Part shown: piece by piece, positions 8,412-16,556 of the stretch
How the letters are laid out: each line of letters opens with the position of its first letter
Numbering within the stretch: position 1 is the first letter of the stretch
NCBI RefSeq assembly: GCF_900109035.1
Contig: NZ_FNYD01000003.1
Span: forward strand, 186,001 to 250,000
From: Cribrihabitans marinus
GTDB taxonomy: Bacteria > Pseudomonadota > Alphaproteobacteria > Rhodobacterales > Rhodobacteraceae
Length of the DNA: 64,000 bases
Direction of reading: 5' to 3'
Notes under the pieces: generated by a model
The model's input: the letters and a program-made list of their open reading frames with translations, nothing else
Databases searched by the model: none
What the model was told of the DNA's origin: nothing
Translations under genes and position numbers: made by a program

Positions 8412-9284
8412 ATGCGCCGCCACATCGTTCGTGACATTACCTATGCCCATTCCGCCGCCACGCGCGGCGGACGGACGGTGATCCGGCTGATGGAAAACGC
8501 CACCGGACGGATCGGCCTGATCCGACGCGCGCAAGGCTATGAGGCGGACGTGGCCGCGGGGCACGATTTCTGGCAGGTCATGGTCGCCCGCTACGGCCTG
8601 CGCCTGGACGTGCTCGCCGGATCGCTGGGCAACATCCCGGCCACGGGCCCGGTGATCCTGATCGCCAACCATCCCTATGGCATCCTCGACGGGCTGATGA
8701 TGGGGCATATCCTGTCGCGGACACGGGGCGATTTCCGCATCCTGGCCAACCAGGTGTTCCACCGGGCCGAGGATATCAGCCGGATCATCCTGCCGATCTC
8801 GTTCGACGACACCCGGGAGGCGCGGCGCGACAACCTGGCGACGCGGCGCGCGGCGCTGGACCATCTGGGGCAGGGCGGCGCCATCGGGATCTTTCCCGGC
8901 GGCACGGTCAGCACCGCGGCCCGGCCCTTTGCCCATCCGATGGACCCCGGCTGGCGCGGGTTCACCGCGCGGATGGTGGCCAAGTCGGACGCTGTGGTGG
9001 TACCGGTCTTCTTCGACGGCAGCACCAGCCGCCTGTTCCAGATCGCCAGCCATCTGCACCAGACCCTGCGCATGGGATTGCTGATCAAGGAGTTCCGAAA
9101 GCGCGTCGATACGCCCGTGCGTGTGGCGATCGGCGCGCCCCTGGGGCGCGACATTCTGGACCCGCTGGCGGGGGATGCGCGCAAGATGATGGATTTCCTG
9201 CGCGAAGCGACGTATGAGCTGTCTCCGACACCGCTGGAATCGCTTGATTACGGCTTCGAATTCGAGGAACGGCATCGCGCCTGA
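8412..9284 (+). CDS. lysophospholipid acyltransferase-family protein (PlsC-like)
   Basis: The 290-residue protein belongs to the glycerolipid acyltransferase superfamily, which moves acyl chains onto lysophospholipids or related acceptors at the membrane. The catalytic motif is NHPYGILDG (about residues 84-92), in which five residues lie between His and Asp in place of the classic four. The later block is FPGGTVS, matching FPEGTRS. This variant occurs in a branch used by ornithine-lipid and other unusual lipid pathways, so the acceptor cannot be named. murI starts six bases after its stop, so the two are probably co-transcribed. Confidence 0.85.
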   Translation: MRRHIVRDITYAHSAATRGGRTVIRLMENATGRIGLIRRAQGYEADVAAGHDFWQVMVARYGLRLDVLAGSLGNIPATGPVILIANHPYGILDGLMMGHILSRTRGDFRILANQVFHRAEDISRIILPISFDDTREARRDNLATRRAALDHLGQGGAIGIFPGGTVSTAARPFAHPMDPGWRGFTARMVAKSDAVVVPVFFDGSTSRLFQIASHLHQTLRMGLLIKEFRKRVDTPVRVAIGAPLGRDILDPLAGDARKMMDFLREATYELSPTPLESLDYGFEFEERHRA

Positions 9285-9290
9285 GGGATC

Positions 9291-10100
9291 ATGGCAGTAG
9301 GTATTTTCGATTCCGGACTGGGCGGGCTGACCGTCCTGGAGGCGGCGCAGTCGCGCCTGCCGGAGGTGGAATTCCTCTACTATGCCGACAGCGCCCATGC
9401 GCCCTATGGCGTACGCGATGCCGATGACATTCACGGCCTGACCCGCAAGGCGGTGGGCGAACTGTGGGACCGGGGTTGTGACCTGGTGATCCTGGCCTGC
9501 AACACCGCCAGCGCCGCCGCGCTGCGCCGGATGCAGGAGGCGGGCGTGCCCGGGGGCAAGCGCGTCCTCGGCGTCTTCGTGCCGCTGATTGAGGCGCTGA
9601 CCGAACGGCAATGGGGCGACAACAGCCCGCCGCGCGAGGTCGAGACCAAGCATGTGGCCCTGTTCGCCACGCCGGCCACCGTCTCCAGCCGCGCGTTCCA
9701 GCGCGAGCTGGCCTTTCGTGCCATCGGCGTCGATGTCGAGGCGCAGAGCTGCGGCGGCGTTGTCGATGCCATCGAGGAGGGCGACCTGATCCTGGCCGAG
9801 GCGCTGGTGCGGTCCCATGTCGATGCGCTGAGGCGCAAGATGCCGCATCCGCAGGCGGCGATCCTGGGCTGCACGCACTACCCGCTGATGCAGGACATCT
9901 TTCAGGACGCGCTGGGCGCCGATGTGAAGGTGTTCAGCCAGGGCCGGCTGGTGGCCGACAGCCTGGCCGACTATCTGGTTCGGCATCCCGACATGCTGGG
10001 CACCGGGTCGGGCGGGTTCGTGACCACCGGCGATCCGACGCGCGTGGGCCAGCGGGCGACGCAGTTCCTCCGACGACGGATCGCGTTCGAGGCGGCCTGA
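9291..10100 (+). CDS. murI: glutamate racemase
   Basis: The 269-residue enzyme interconverts L- and D-glutamate to supply D-glutamate for peptidoglycan. Both catalytic cysteines are present: Cys70 in LACNTASA and Cys194 in GCTHYPL. The N-terminal [12 protein letters not shown] signature and the DSAHAPYG segment are intact. Length is normal for the family. It sits six bases after the acyltransferase gene, probably in one transcript. Confidence 0.96.
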   Translation: MAVGIFDSGLGGLTVLEAAQSRLPEVEFLYYADSAHAPYGVRDADDIHGLTRKAVGELWDRGCDLVILACNTASAAALRRMQEAGVPGGKRVLGVFVPLIEALTERQWGDNSPPREVETKHVALFATPATVSSRAFQRELAFRAIGVDVEAQSCGGVVDAIEEGDLILAEALVRSHVDALRRKMPHPQAAILGCTHYPLMQDIFQDALGADVKVFSQGRLVADSLADYLVRHPDMLGTGSGGFVTTGDPTRVGQRATQFLRRRIAFEAA

Positions 10101-10190
10101 CTTAGGTCAAGGCGCGCCGGTTGATCCTTTTCTATTCAGGTACCGTCCGGGGCGGTTCCACCCGATGACATGAGATGAAAGAGGTCCGAG

Positions 10191-11219
10191 ATGACCCACA
10201 GAATCGCAATTCTGGGCGCCAGCGGCTATACCGGCGCGGAACTGGTGCGGCTGATTGCCGGGCACCCCAACATGAAGATCACGGCGCTGGCCGCCGAGCG
10301 CAAGGCGGGCCAGACCATGGCCCAGGTGTTTCCGCATCTGCGTCACCTCGATCTGCCAACCCTGTGCAAGATCGGCGAAATCGACTTCGGGCAGATCGAT
10401 CTGTGTTTCTGCGCCCTGCCGCACAAGACCAGCCAGGAGATCATCCGCGAGCTGCCGAAGACGCTGAAGATCGTGGATCTGAGCGCCGATTTCCGGCTGC
10501 GCGATCCCGAGGCCTATCAGGAATGGTATGGCAACCCCCATGCCGCCGTCGCGATGCAGGAAGAGGCGGTCTATGGCCTGACCGAGTTCTACCGCAACGA
10601 GATCGCCGCCGCGCGGCTGGTGGCCGGCACGGGCTGCAACGCGGCCACCGGGCAATACGTGCTGCGCCCGCTGATCGCGGCCGGGGTGATCGACCTGGAC
10701 GAGATCATCCTGGATCTGAAATGCGCGGTCTCGGGCGCCGGGCGGGCGCTCAAGGAGAACCTGCTGCATGCCGAGTTGAGCGAGGGCTATCACGCCTATG
10801 CCGTCGGCGGCACGCACCGGCATCTGGGCGAGTTCGACCAGGAATTCTCGAAGCTGGCCGGCCGGCCGGTGCGGATCCAGTTCACGCCGCACCTGATCCC
10901 GGTCAATCGCGGCATCCTGGCAACCGCCTATGTCCGGGGCGCGGCCGACGAGATACACGGCGCCCTGTCGCGGGCCTATGCGGACGAGCCGTTCCTGCAG
11001 GTGCTGCCGCTGGGCGAGACACCGTCCACCCACCATGTGCGCGGGTCCAATTTCTGCCATCTGGGCGTGGTCGCCGACCGGATCGCAGGGCGCTCGATCA
11101 TTGTCGGCGCACTTGATAACCTGACAAAAGGTAGCAGCGGGCAGGCCTTGCAGAACGCCAACCTGATGTTACGTGAACCCGAGACCGAGGGCTTGTTGAT
11201 GGCCCCGCTTTTCCCGTGA
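10191..11219 (+). CDS. argC: N-acetyl-gamma-glutamyl-phosphate reductase
   Basis: The 342-residue NADPH-dependent enzyme makes N-acetylglutamate semialdehyde in arginine biosynthesis. The N-terminal nucleotide-binding motif is [10 protein letters not shown]. The catalytic cysteine lies in [10 protein letters not shown] (about residue 150), where many bacteria have PGCYPT; I believe this variant is usual for alphaproteobacterial type I enzymes. The HLIPVNRG and GSSGQALQN blocks are present. Start 10191 has an AAGAGGT ribosome site. ccmE begins seven bases after its stop. Confidence 0.96.
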   Translation: MTHRIAILGASGYTGAELVRLIAGHPNMKITALAAERKAGQTMAQVFPHLRHLDLPTLCKIGEIDFGQIDLCFCALPHKTSQEIIRELPKTLKIVDLSADFRLRDPEAYQEWYGNPHAAVAMQEEAVYGLTEFYRNEIAAARLVAGTGCNAATGQYVLRPLIAAGVIDLDEIILDLKCAVSGAGRALKENLLHAELSEGYHAYAVGGTHRHLGEFDQEFSKLAGRPVRIQFTPHLIPVNRGILATAYVRGAADEIHGALSRAYADEPFLQVLPLGETPSTHHVRGSNFCHLGVVADRIAGRSIIVGALDNLTKGSSGQALQNANLMLREPETEGLLMAPLFP

Positions 11220-11226
11220 GGATGCC

Positions 11227-11673
11227 ATGAAATCGCTCAAGAAACGCCGCAGGGTCCAGATCATCGTGCTGGCCGCCGTCGCGCTGGCGCTGTCCACCGC
11301 GCTGATCGGCTATGCCATGCGCGACGGTATCAACTTCTTCCGGTCGCCCAGCCAGGTGGTCGAGGAACCGCCGCAATCCTCGGAAGTGTTCCGCATCGGC
11401 GGGCTGGTCGAGGAGGGCTCGATCGAACGGGGACAGGGCAAGGCAGTGCGCTTCACCGTGACGGATGGCGGGGCCAGCGTGCCGGTGGTCTTTTCCGGCG
11501 TGCTGCCGGATCTGTTTGCCGAGAACCAGGGCATGGTGGGCACGGGATCCTACGTCGATGGTGTCTTCCAAGCCACGGAAATCCTTGCCAAACACGACGA
11601 AACCTACATGCCCAAGGAAGTCGTGGACGCGCTCAAGGAACAGGGCGTCTACCAGGAGGCGGAAGGCAGCTGA
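11227..11673 (+). CDS. ccmE: cytochrome c maturation heme chaperone CcmE
   Basis: The 148-residue periplasmic heme chaperone is anchored by one N-terminal membrane helix (about residues 11-31). It binds heme covalently through the histidine of HDETYMP (His123, with the supporting Tyr127) and hands it to the CcmF/H ligase. The OB-fold body (about 40-130) is complete. The other ccm genes are not in the window; argC is directly upstream. The window contains two c-type cytochromes (38993-40363) that would depend on this pathway. Confidence 0.96.
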   Translation: MKSLKKRRRVQIIVLAAVALALSTALIGYAMRDGINFFRSPSQVVEEPPQSSEVFRIGGLVEEGSIERGQGKAVRFTVTDGGASVPVVFSGVLPDLFAENQGMVGTGSYVDGVFQATEILAKHDETYMPKEVVDALKEQGVYQEAEGS

Positions 11674-11699
11674 GCCCCGGCTCGGCAGAACCGCTCAGC
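11669..11699. terminator. hairpin spanning the ccmE and gluQ stop codons
   Basis: GCTGAGC (11669-11675) pairs with GCTCAGC (11693-11699) across a 17-base loop. The convergent genes ccmE and gluQ end inside it. There is no T run, so it is at best a weak bidirectional terminator or a transcript-stabilising hairpin. Confidence 0.35.
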
Positions 11700-12537
11700 G
11701 CAGGCCGACCAGGCGCCTGATCTCGCCCGGCGAGACACCCTCGCGGCGATACTTGGCGATGGCGCGCGCGTCGTCACGCTTGGCCAGGCGTTTTCCCTGT
11801 TCGTCCCGGATCAGCCGGTGATGGTGATAGACCGGCACCGGCAGGTTCAACAGCGTGAGCAGGATGACCTGGATCGCGGTGAAGTCGAACAGGTCCTCGC
11901 CACGGATGACATGGCTGATCCGCTGCTCGGCATCGTCCAACGCCGAGGCCAGGAAATAGGCGACGATGTTCTCGCCCTTGCGCGACAGGACCACGTCGCC
12001 GATGGTCTCCAGCGCCGTTGTGCGGTCGATCCGGTGCCGCCCCTCATGCGCGGGACCGGTTTCGGAGAACACGGGCAGGTCGGCGCCCAGCTGGTCGAGG
12101 GCACGCGCCAGGTCCAGCCGCAGGGCATCGCCCGGGCCACGATTCGACAGCGGGCGATGGCGGCAGGTGCCGGGATAGACCTCGTGCGGGCTGCCTTCCT
12201 GCGGGGCGGCGAGAGCCGCGCGGATATCCGCGCGGCTGCACCGGCACGGGTAGAGCAGGCCCATATCCGCAAGTGCATCAAGACGGGCGTTGTAGCCGTC
12301 CAGATGCTCTGACTGGCGCAGGACCGGCCCGTCCCAGGTCAGACCCAGCCAGGCCATGTCCTCGAGGATCAGCGCCTCCCATTCCGGCTTGCTGCGCTGC
12401 AGGTCCGTATCCTCCATCCGCAGCAGGAAACGCCCGCCAGCCGCACGCGCCATGTCATGTGCCAGGATCGCGGAATAGGCGTGCCCAAGATGCAGCGGAC
12501 CCGTGGGCGACGGTGCGAAACGAGCGGTAAAAATCAC
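11695..12537 (-). CDS. gluQ: glutamyl-Q tRNA(Asp) synthetase
   Basis: The 280-residue protein is a truncated glutamyl-tRNA synthetase. It has the class I signature FAPSPTGPLHLGH near the N-terminus and a KRLAKR version of the KMSKS loop, but no anticodon-binding domain. Such proteins attach glutamate to queuosine in the anticodon of tRNA(Asp). A zinc-site cluster is visible (CRCS and the following CRH). It overlaps the methyltransferase gene upstream by four bases and is the last gene of a three-gene unit with trmFO, which also acts on tRNA. Confidence 0.92.
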   Translation of the reverse strand: MIFTARFAPSPTGPLHLGHAYSAILAHDMARAAGGRFLLRMEDTDLQRSKPEWEALILEDMAWLGLTWDGPVLRQSEHLDGYNARLDALADMGLLYPCRCSRADIRAALAAPQEGSPHEVYPGTCRHRPLSNRGPGDALRLDLARALDQLGADLPVFSETGPAHEGRHRIDRTTALETIGDVVLSRKGENIVAYFLASALDDAEQRISHVIRGEDLFDFTAIQVILLTLLNLPVPVYHHHRLIRDEQGKRLAKRDDARAIAKYRREGVSPGEIRRLVGLR

Positions 12538-13148
12538 GCCTTCTGAACAACATATACGTTGGAGTTCATGTCCTTCCCGGTCAGGTGCGGGCCGTAGTCC
12601 TTGCTGAGCAGATGCGCAGAACCGCAGTCCAGCCAGTCGTTCAGCCGCATCTCATAGCCGCGGTCGGCCAGCGTGTGATCGTTGAACGAGAACGCCAGGT
12701 AGCCCTGCGACGGCAGCGCCCGCATCAGCAGATCGAGGGTTTCCGGCGGCGCCGCGCCTGCACCGATCACGCCAATGGCGGTGATGATCCGATAGGCGTC
12801 CTGCGGCACCGGGTGGCTGTCATGGATGTCGATTTCGATCAGGTCGCGATAGACATCCTTGGCCCGCGCGCCCTCCAGCATCTCGGGCGAAGGGTCCATG
12901 CCGTCGATCACCTTGAACCCCGCCAACCGCAGAGCCAATCCCGAGAGGCCGGTGCCGCAGCCATAGTCCAACACCGGCGCGTCAGACGTGGGCGTCCGTG
13001 CCCAGAGCGCCTGCGCCACCCGTCCCGGCGTGACATAGCCGTTGTCGCCGACCTCGCTGTCATAGGACGTGGCCCAGCGGTCATAGAGGGCGCGGGTCTC
13101 GTCGGCGGATTTCAGGTTGTACACGTCATCCAGGAACTTTTCGGTCAT
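12534..13148 (-). CDS. class I SAM-dependent methyltransferase
   Basis: The 204-residue cytoplasmic protein has a Rossmann methyltransferase fold with motif I LDYGCGTGLSGLAL (about residues 60-73), an acidic motif II region (DGMDPSPEML), and the later TAIGVIGAG block. The substrate is unknown. It lies between trmFO and gluQ with short or overlapping spacing, so a role linked to tRNA or translation is possible, but neighbourhood alone does not prove it. Confidence 0.85.
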   Translation of the reverse strand: MTEKFLDDVYNLKSADETRALYDRWATSYDSEVGDNGYVTPGRVAQALWARTPTSDAPVLDYGCGTGLSGLALRLAGFKVIDGMDPSPEMLEGARAKDVYRDLIEIDIHDSHPVPQDAYRIITAIGVIGAGAAPPETLDLLMRALPSQGYLAFSFNDHTLADRGYEMRLNDWLDCGSAHLLSKDYGPHLTGKDMNSNVYVVQKA

Positions 13149-13170
13149 ACCCGCAGGATACCCGGCGGGA

Positions 13171-14544
13171 TCAGGCCGCGTCCAGTGCCGACTGGTTCAG
13201 CCACGCGGTCCAGGCCGCCTTGGCGCGGTCGGTATAGGCCTTGTAGCGGTCCTTGCGGCCCCGGCGCCCGCCCTTGAGTCCGTCGACGGGGCGGAACAGG
13301 CCGAAATTGACGTTCATGGGCTGAAACGTCTTGGCCTCGGCCCCGCCGGTGATGTGGTGGATCAGGGCGCCCATGGCACTGTCCTGCGGCGCCGGCCGCA
13401 GCGTCCGGCCCAGGATCTCGGCGGCGGCCATGCGCCCCGCCAGAAGGCCCATCGCGGCGCTTTCGACATAGCCCTCGACCCCGGTGATCTGGCCCGCGAA
13501 GCGGATGTTCGGACGGCTGCGCAGGCGCATCTGTTCGTCCAGCAGCGTGGGCGAGTTGAGGAAGGTGTTGCGATGGATGCCGCCCAGCCGCGCGAAGCGG
13601 GCGTTTTCAAGCCCCGGGATCATGCGCAGGACCTCGGCCTGGGCGCCGTATTTCATCTTGGTCTGGAACCCCACGATGTTGAAGAGCGTGCCCAGCTTGT
13701 TGTCGCGGCGCAGCTGCACGATGGCATGCGGCTTGACCTGCGGCGCGTACGGATTGGTCAGGCCCACCGGCTTCATCGGGCCGTGGCGCAGGGTTTCGCG
13801 GCCGCGCTCGGCCATCACCTCGATCGGCAGGCAGCCGTCGAAATAGGGCGTGGCGTCGGGGGCCGAGCTGGCCTCGCCGTCGTGGAACTCGGTCTTGTCG
13901 GCGGCCAGCAGCGCGTCGATGAACGCCTCATAGGTGTCGCGGTCCATCGGACAGTTCAGATAGGCGGTGCGCTCCTCCTCGGTCTCGCCCTTGTCGTAAC
14001 GCGACTGCATCCAGGCCTTGCTCATGTCGATGCTGTCGGCATGCACGATCGGGGCGATGGCGTCGAAGAAGGCCAGCGCCTCGGTGCCGGTCTCGGCCCG
14101 GATCGCGCGGCCCAGCGCGGGCGAGGTCAGCGGGCCGGTGGCAAAGATCCACTGGCCCTCGGGCGGCAGGTCGTCGATCTCGCCGGTCTCGACGGTGACG
14201 CGCGGATGGGCGCGCAGCGTGGCGGTGACCGATTCGGCAAACGGGTCGCGGTCCACCGCCAGGGCACCGCCTGCCGGCAGGCGGTGGCTGTCTGCGGCGG
14301 ACATGATCAGCCCGTTTGCGGCGCGCATCTCCCAGTGCAGCAGGCCGACGGCGTTTTGCTCGTCATCGTCCGACCGGAAGGAATTGGAACAGACCATCTC
14401 GGCCAGGTGGCCGGTCTTGTGGGCAAAGGTGGCGACCTGGGGGCGCATCTCGTGGATGACCACGTCGACGCCCATCTGCGCGGCCTGCCACGCGGCCTCG
14501 GACCCGGCCATGCCGCCGCCCACGATATGCAATCTCTCGCTCAT
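13171..14544 (-). CDS. trmFO: folate/FAD-dependent tRNA U54 methyltransferase TrmFO
   Basis: The 457-residue flavoprotein makes ribothymidine at position 54 of tRNA, using methylenetetrahydrofolate as carbon donor. The N-terminal FAD motif is [12 protein letters not shown]. Family blocks [31 protein letters not shown] and NVNFGLF are all present, and length is normal. The start at 14544 ([11 protein letters not shown]) was chosen so the FAD motif sits at the extreme N-terminus; an ATG at 14556 is also possible. It heads a minus-strand unit trmFO-methyltransferase-gluQ and is preceded by a long structured non-coding stretch. Confidence 0.95.
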   Translation of the reverse strand: MSERLHIVGGGMAGSEAAWQAAQMGVDVVIHEMRPQVATFAHKTGHLAEMVCSNSFRSDDDEQNAVGLLHWEMRAANGLIMSAADSHRLPAGGALAVDRDPFAESVTATLRAHPRVTVETGEIDDLPPEGQWIFATGPLTSPALGRAIRAETGTEALAFFDAIAPIVHADSIDMSKAWMQSRYDKGETEEERTAYLNCPMDRDTYEAFIDALLAADKTEFHDGEASSAPDATPYFDGCLPIEVMAERGRETLRHGPMKPVGLTNPYAPQVKPHAIVQLRRDNKLGTLFNIVGFQTKMKYGAQAEVLRMIPGLENARFARLGGIHRNTFLNSPTLLDEQMRLRSRPNIRFAGQITGVEGYVESAAMGLLAGRMAAAEILGRTLRPAPQDSAMGALIHHITGGAEAKTFQPMNVNFGLFRPVDGLKGGRRGRKDRYKAYTDRAKAAWTAWLNQSALDAA

Positions 14545-14867
14545 GCCGTGCGACATAGGGCAGGGGGCGACCGCTTGCAACGGCCCAGTCGCGCGCCGCG
14601 CACGTGCCGGGTTCCAGAACTGTCAGGGAGGTCTTGGGGTCGCCGCTGCGGGAATGTCGCGCCAGTGAGAGAAACTGGCCAGGAGGGACCTTCCGCCCAC
14701 GGCGACCCAAAAGTCACGGGGCTTTCGCCCTGACAAATCATTGCCACACTCTTGCCCAGATTGAAACCCTGAAAATGGAAACAATTCAAATGATCGCCAG
14801 AAACGATACAGGGAGGGTGGTCAATGGGCCGGAAACCGACCCGAAACCGGCCCGGAGCTGCCTTGGG
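14545..14867. other. 323-base non-coding stretch upstream of trmFO
   Basis: No credible protein-coding frame is seen between the enoyl-CoA hydratase stop (14868) and the trmFO start. The stretch holds the nested fold at 14637-14708 described separately. It also holds a hairpin next to the hydratase stop (GGGCCGG 14826-14832 with CCGGCCC 14847-14853, no T run), and two copies of CAGGGAGG on the plus strand (about 14624 and 14810). These are complementary to the linker of the candidate small RNA at 3665-3746. Confidence 0.5.
14637..14708. other. nested stem-loop element: structured leader or small RNA
   Basis: A 9-bp perfect outer stem (GGGTCGCCG 14637-14645 with CGGCGACCC 14700-14708) encloses a second helix (GCGGGAA 14648-14654 with TTCCGC 14691-14696, one bulged G). 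Inside that is a 6-bp hairpin (GCCAGT 14661-14666 with ACTGGC 14674-14679). Internal loops separate the three. On the minus strand it lies 92 bases upstream of the trmFO start, so it could be a 5' leader structure; it could also be an independent RNA or an intergenic repeat. I did not recognise a known riboswitch. Confidence 0.4.
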
Positions 14868-15653
14868 TCAGCGTTGCCACTCGGGCGCGCGTTTCTCAAT
14901 AAAGGCAGCGATTCCCTCTTCGGTGTCGCGGTCCAGCATGTTCTCGACCATCACTTCGCCGGCATAGGCATAGGCCTGATCCATGGTCATTTCGGCCTGC
15001 GCATAGAACGCGGCCTTGCCGATGCGCACCGCGCTGTCCAGCTTGCCGGCCAGCGTGTCGGCCAATGCCTGCGTCTCGCCCGCCAGGGCGTCGGCGGGCA
15101 CGACGCGGTTCACCAGCCCCAGTGCCTCGGCGCGGGTGGCGTCGATGAACTGGCCGGTGGTCAGCATCTCGAAGGCGTGCTTGCGCGGGATGTTCCGGCT
15201 GAGCGCAACCATGGGCGTCGAGCAGAACAGCCCGATATTCACGCCGTTGACCCCGAACCGCGTGCCCTCGGCGGCCACGGCTAGGTCGCAGGACGCGACC
15301 AGCTGGCAGCCGGCGGCGGTGGCGATGCCATGGACCTGCGCGATCACGGGCTGCGGCAGGTCGCGGATCGTGGTCATCATCCGTGCGCAGCGGGCGAAGA
15401 GGTCGGCGAAATAGGCCCGTCCGCCATCCTCGGCCTGCCGGCCCGCGGTCATCTGCTTGAGGTCATGGCCGGCGCAGAACGCCTTGCCCGCGCCGGAGAG
15501 GACTACGACGCGGATGTCCCGATCCTCGCGCAGTGTGTCCAGCTCGGACTGCAACGCCGCCAGCATTTCGTCGCTCAGCGCATTCAGCCGCTCGGGCGCG
15601 GTCATGGTCAGATGCGCGATTGCGCCGGTGTCGTGACGTTCCAGAATTGCCAT
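14868..15653 (-). CDS. enoyl-CoA hydratase/isomerase-family protein
   Basis: The 261-residue crotonase-fold enzyme probably hydrates or isomerises acyl-CoA thioesters. The oxyanion-hole segments are visible: AFCAGHDLKQM (about residues 58-68) and the later AAGCQLVASCDLAVA block. It resembles the ECHDC3-like branch, whose catalytic details are unclear. Typical glutamates of classic hydratases are not obvious, so the chemistry is uncertain. It is a single gene on the minus strand, with the thioesterase gene divergent 58 bases away; both handle acyl-CoA substrates. Confidence 0.9.
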   Translation of the reverse strand: MAILERHDTGAIAHLTMTAPERLNALSDEMLAALQSELDTLREDRDIRVVVLSGAGKAFCAGHDLKQMTAGRQAEDGGRAYFADLFARCARMMTTIRDLPQPVIAQVHGIATAAGCQLVASCDLAVAAEGTRFGVNGVNIGLFCSTPMVALSRNIPRKHAFEMLTTGQFIDATRAEALGLVNRVVPADALAGETQALADTLAGKLDSAVRIGKAAFYAQAEMTMDQAYAYAGEVMVENMLDRDTEEGIAAFIEKRAPEWQR

Positions 15654-15711
15654 CTTGCCCTCCGCCTTATTCCGGGGGCAACTCTAGGGCCAAAGCGAGG
15701 GGAGGAAAAGC

Positions 15712-16155
15712 ATGGCGCTTGCATTCGACCGGGACGAATTGACCGCCTATCTGGCCGAGGTGTTTCCGCAGGTGCGCGACGATTTCGTCATCGATGCCCT
15801 GGCCGAGGATCACCTGACCCTGCGCCTGCGCACATCCGAGCGGCACCTGCGCCCGGGCGGCACCGTCTCGGGCCCGTCGATGTTCGCGCTGGCCGATTGC
15901 GCGGTCTATGCCATGGTCCTGGCGCGGGTCGGACGCCAGGCGCTGGCGGTGACGACCGGATGCTCGATGGATTTCATGCGCAAGCCCGAGGGTGGCGCGG
16001 ACATGCTGGGCCGGTGCCGGCTGCTCAAGCTGGGGCGGACCCTGGCGGTGGGCGACGTGCTGCTCTACTCAGAGGGCGCGGAAAAGCCGGTGGCGCGCGC
16101 GACCATGACCTATTCGATCCCGCCGGCCGGCTCGGCGGCGGCGCGGGCGGGATGA
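15712..16155 (+). CDS. PaaI-type hotdog thioesterase
   Basis: The 147-residue protein has the hotdog fold of PaaI-like acyl-CoA thioesterases, with the conserved RPGGTVSGPSMFALADCAVYAM helix region split across residues 46-68 and the TTGCSMDFMRKP strand after it. It would hydrolyse an acyl- or aryl-acyl-CoA. It is divergent from enoyl-CoA hydratase. A GAGGGGAGGAAAAGC stretch upstream gives a strong ribosome site. Confidence 0.88.
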   Translation: MALAFDRDELTAYLAEVFPQVRDDFVIDALAEDHLTLRLRTSERHLRPGGTVSGPSMFALADCAVYAMVLARVGRQALAVTTGCSMDFMRKPEGGADMLGRCRLLKLGRTLAVGDVLLYSEGAEKPVARATMTYSIPPAGSAAARAG

Positions 16156-16185
16156 AAAGGGCCGGGACGCGCGAGCGCCCCGGCC
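16155..16185 (-). terminator. Rho-independent terminator of the DUF1127 gene
   Basis: On the minus strand GGCCGGG/CCCGGCC continues through one mismatch into GCG/CGC closed by a four-base loop, and the stem is followed by TTTT. It lies 35 bases after the DUF1127 stop and overlaps the stop codon of the convergent thioesterase gene. Confidence 0.65.
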
Positions 16186-16220
16186 AGGTCAAGAATCCGG
16201 TGCGGATCCCGGGGAAGAGG

Positions 16221-16448
16221 TCAGGGTTGCCAGAACAGGCGCGCGGATTCCGTGCGCGCCTGATGACGGGTGAGGCCGACATCCGCCAGAATCCGGTCAT
16301 CGAGCCGGCCCAGGTTCAGCCGCGTGCGGCGGCGTTTCTCCCAGGTCGTGACCATCACCGCAAAGCGCACGGCCAGCGACGCGATCAGCGGCAGCCGGGG
16401 GCTGGCGGTCAGCATCTGCAGGTGGCGGGTGTGTGCGGCGGGTGTCAT
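16221..16448 (-). CDS. small DUF1127 (YjiS-like) protein
   Basis: The 75-residue protein ends in the DUF1127 domain (about residues 35-72): a basic segment WEKRRRTRLNLGRL followed by DDRILADVGLTRHQARTES. Start 16448 was chosen for AAGGAA seven bases upstream; the open frame extends much further without support. DUF1127 proteins of alphaproteobacteria are small basic stress-associated proteins, some linked to RNA turnover. It is divergent from a MocR-type regulator with a shared 96-base promoter region, suggesting it is that regulator's target. A terminator follows. Confidence 0.85.
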   Translation of the reverse strand: MTPAAHTRHLQMLTASPRLPLIASLAVRFAVMVTTWEKRRRTRLNLGRLDDRILADVGLTRHQARTESARLFWQP

Positions 16449-16461
16449 GACGTGTTCCTTT

Positions 16462-16556
16462 AAATTGTATTGACACAAAGCGGAGTCGATTAGTACAAAT
16501 AATTGGTACGCTCGAAATTGTGCGGCGGCAAAGGAAAGATTGTCATGAATACAATT
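16462..16556. promoter_or_regulatory. shared DUF1127/MocR promoter region with AATTGTAT-type repeats
   Basis: A plus-strand promoter TTGACA (16470-16475), 18 bases, TACAAA (16494-16499) points at the MocR gene. Related elements recur: AAATTGTAT (16462-16470), AATTGGTAC (16501-16509), AAATTGTG (16515-16522) and the inverted ATACAATT (16549-16556, inside the start of the MocR frame). Repeated half-sites in a divergent region are typical of MocR operators. On the minus strand TACAAT is a possible -10 for DUF1127. Confidence 0.45.

Noticed and set aside
10620-10660. Loss of the ArgC active site (GTGCNAATG where many have PGCYPT)
   Set aside because: The catalytic cysteine is kept, all other blocks are intact, and the variant appears normal for alphaproteobacterial enzymes.
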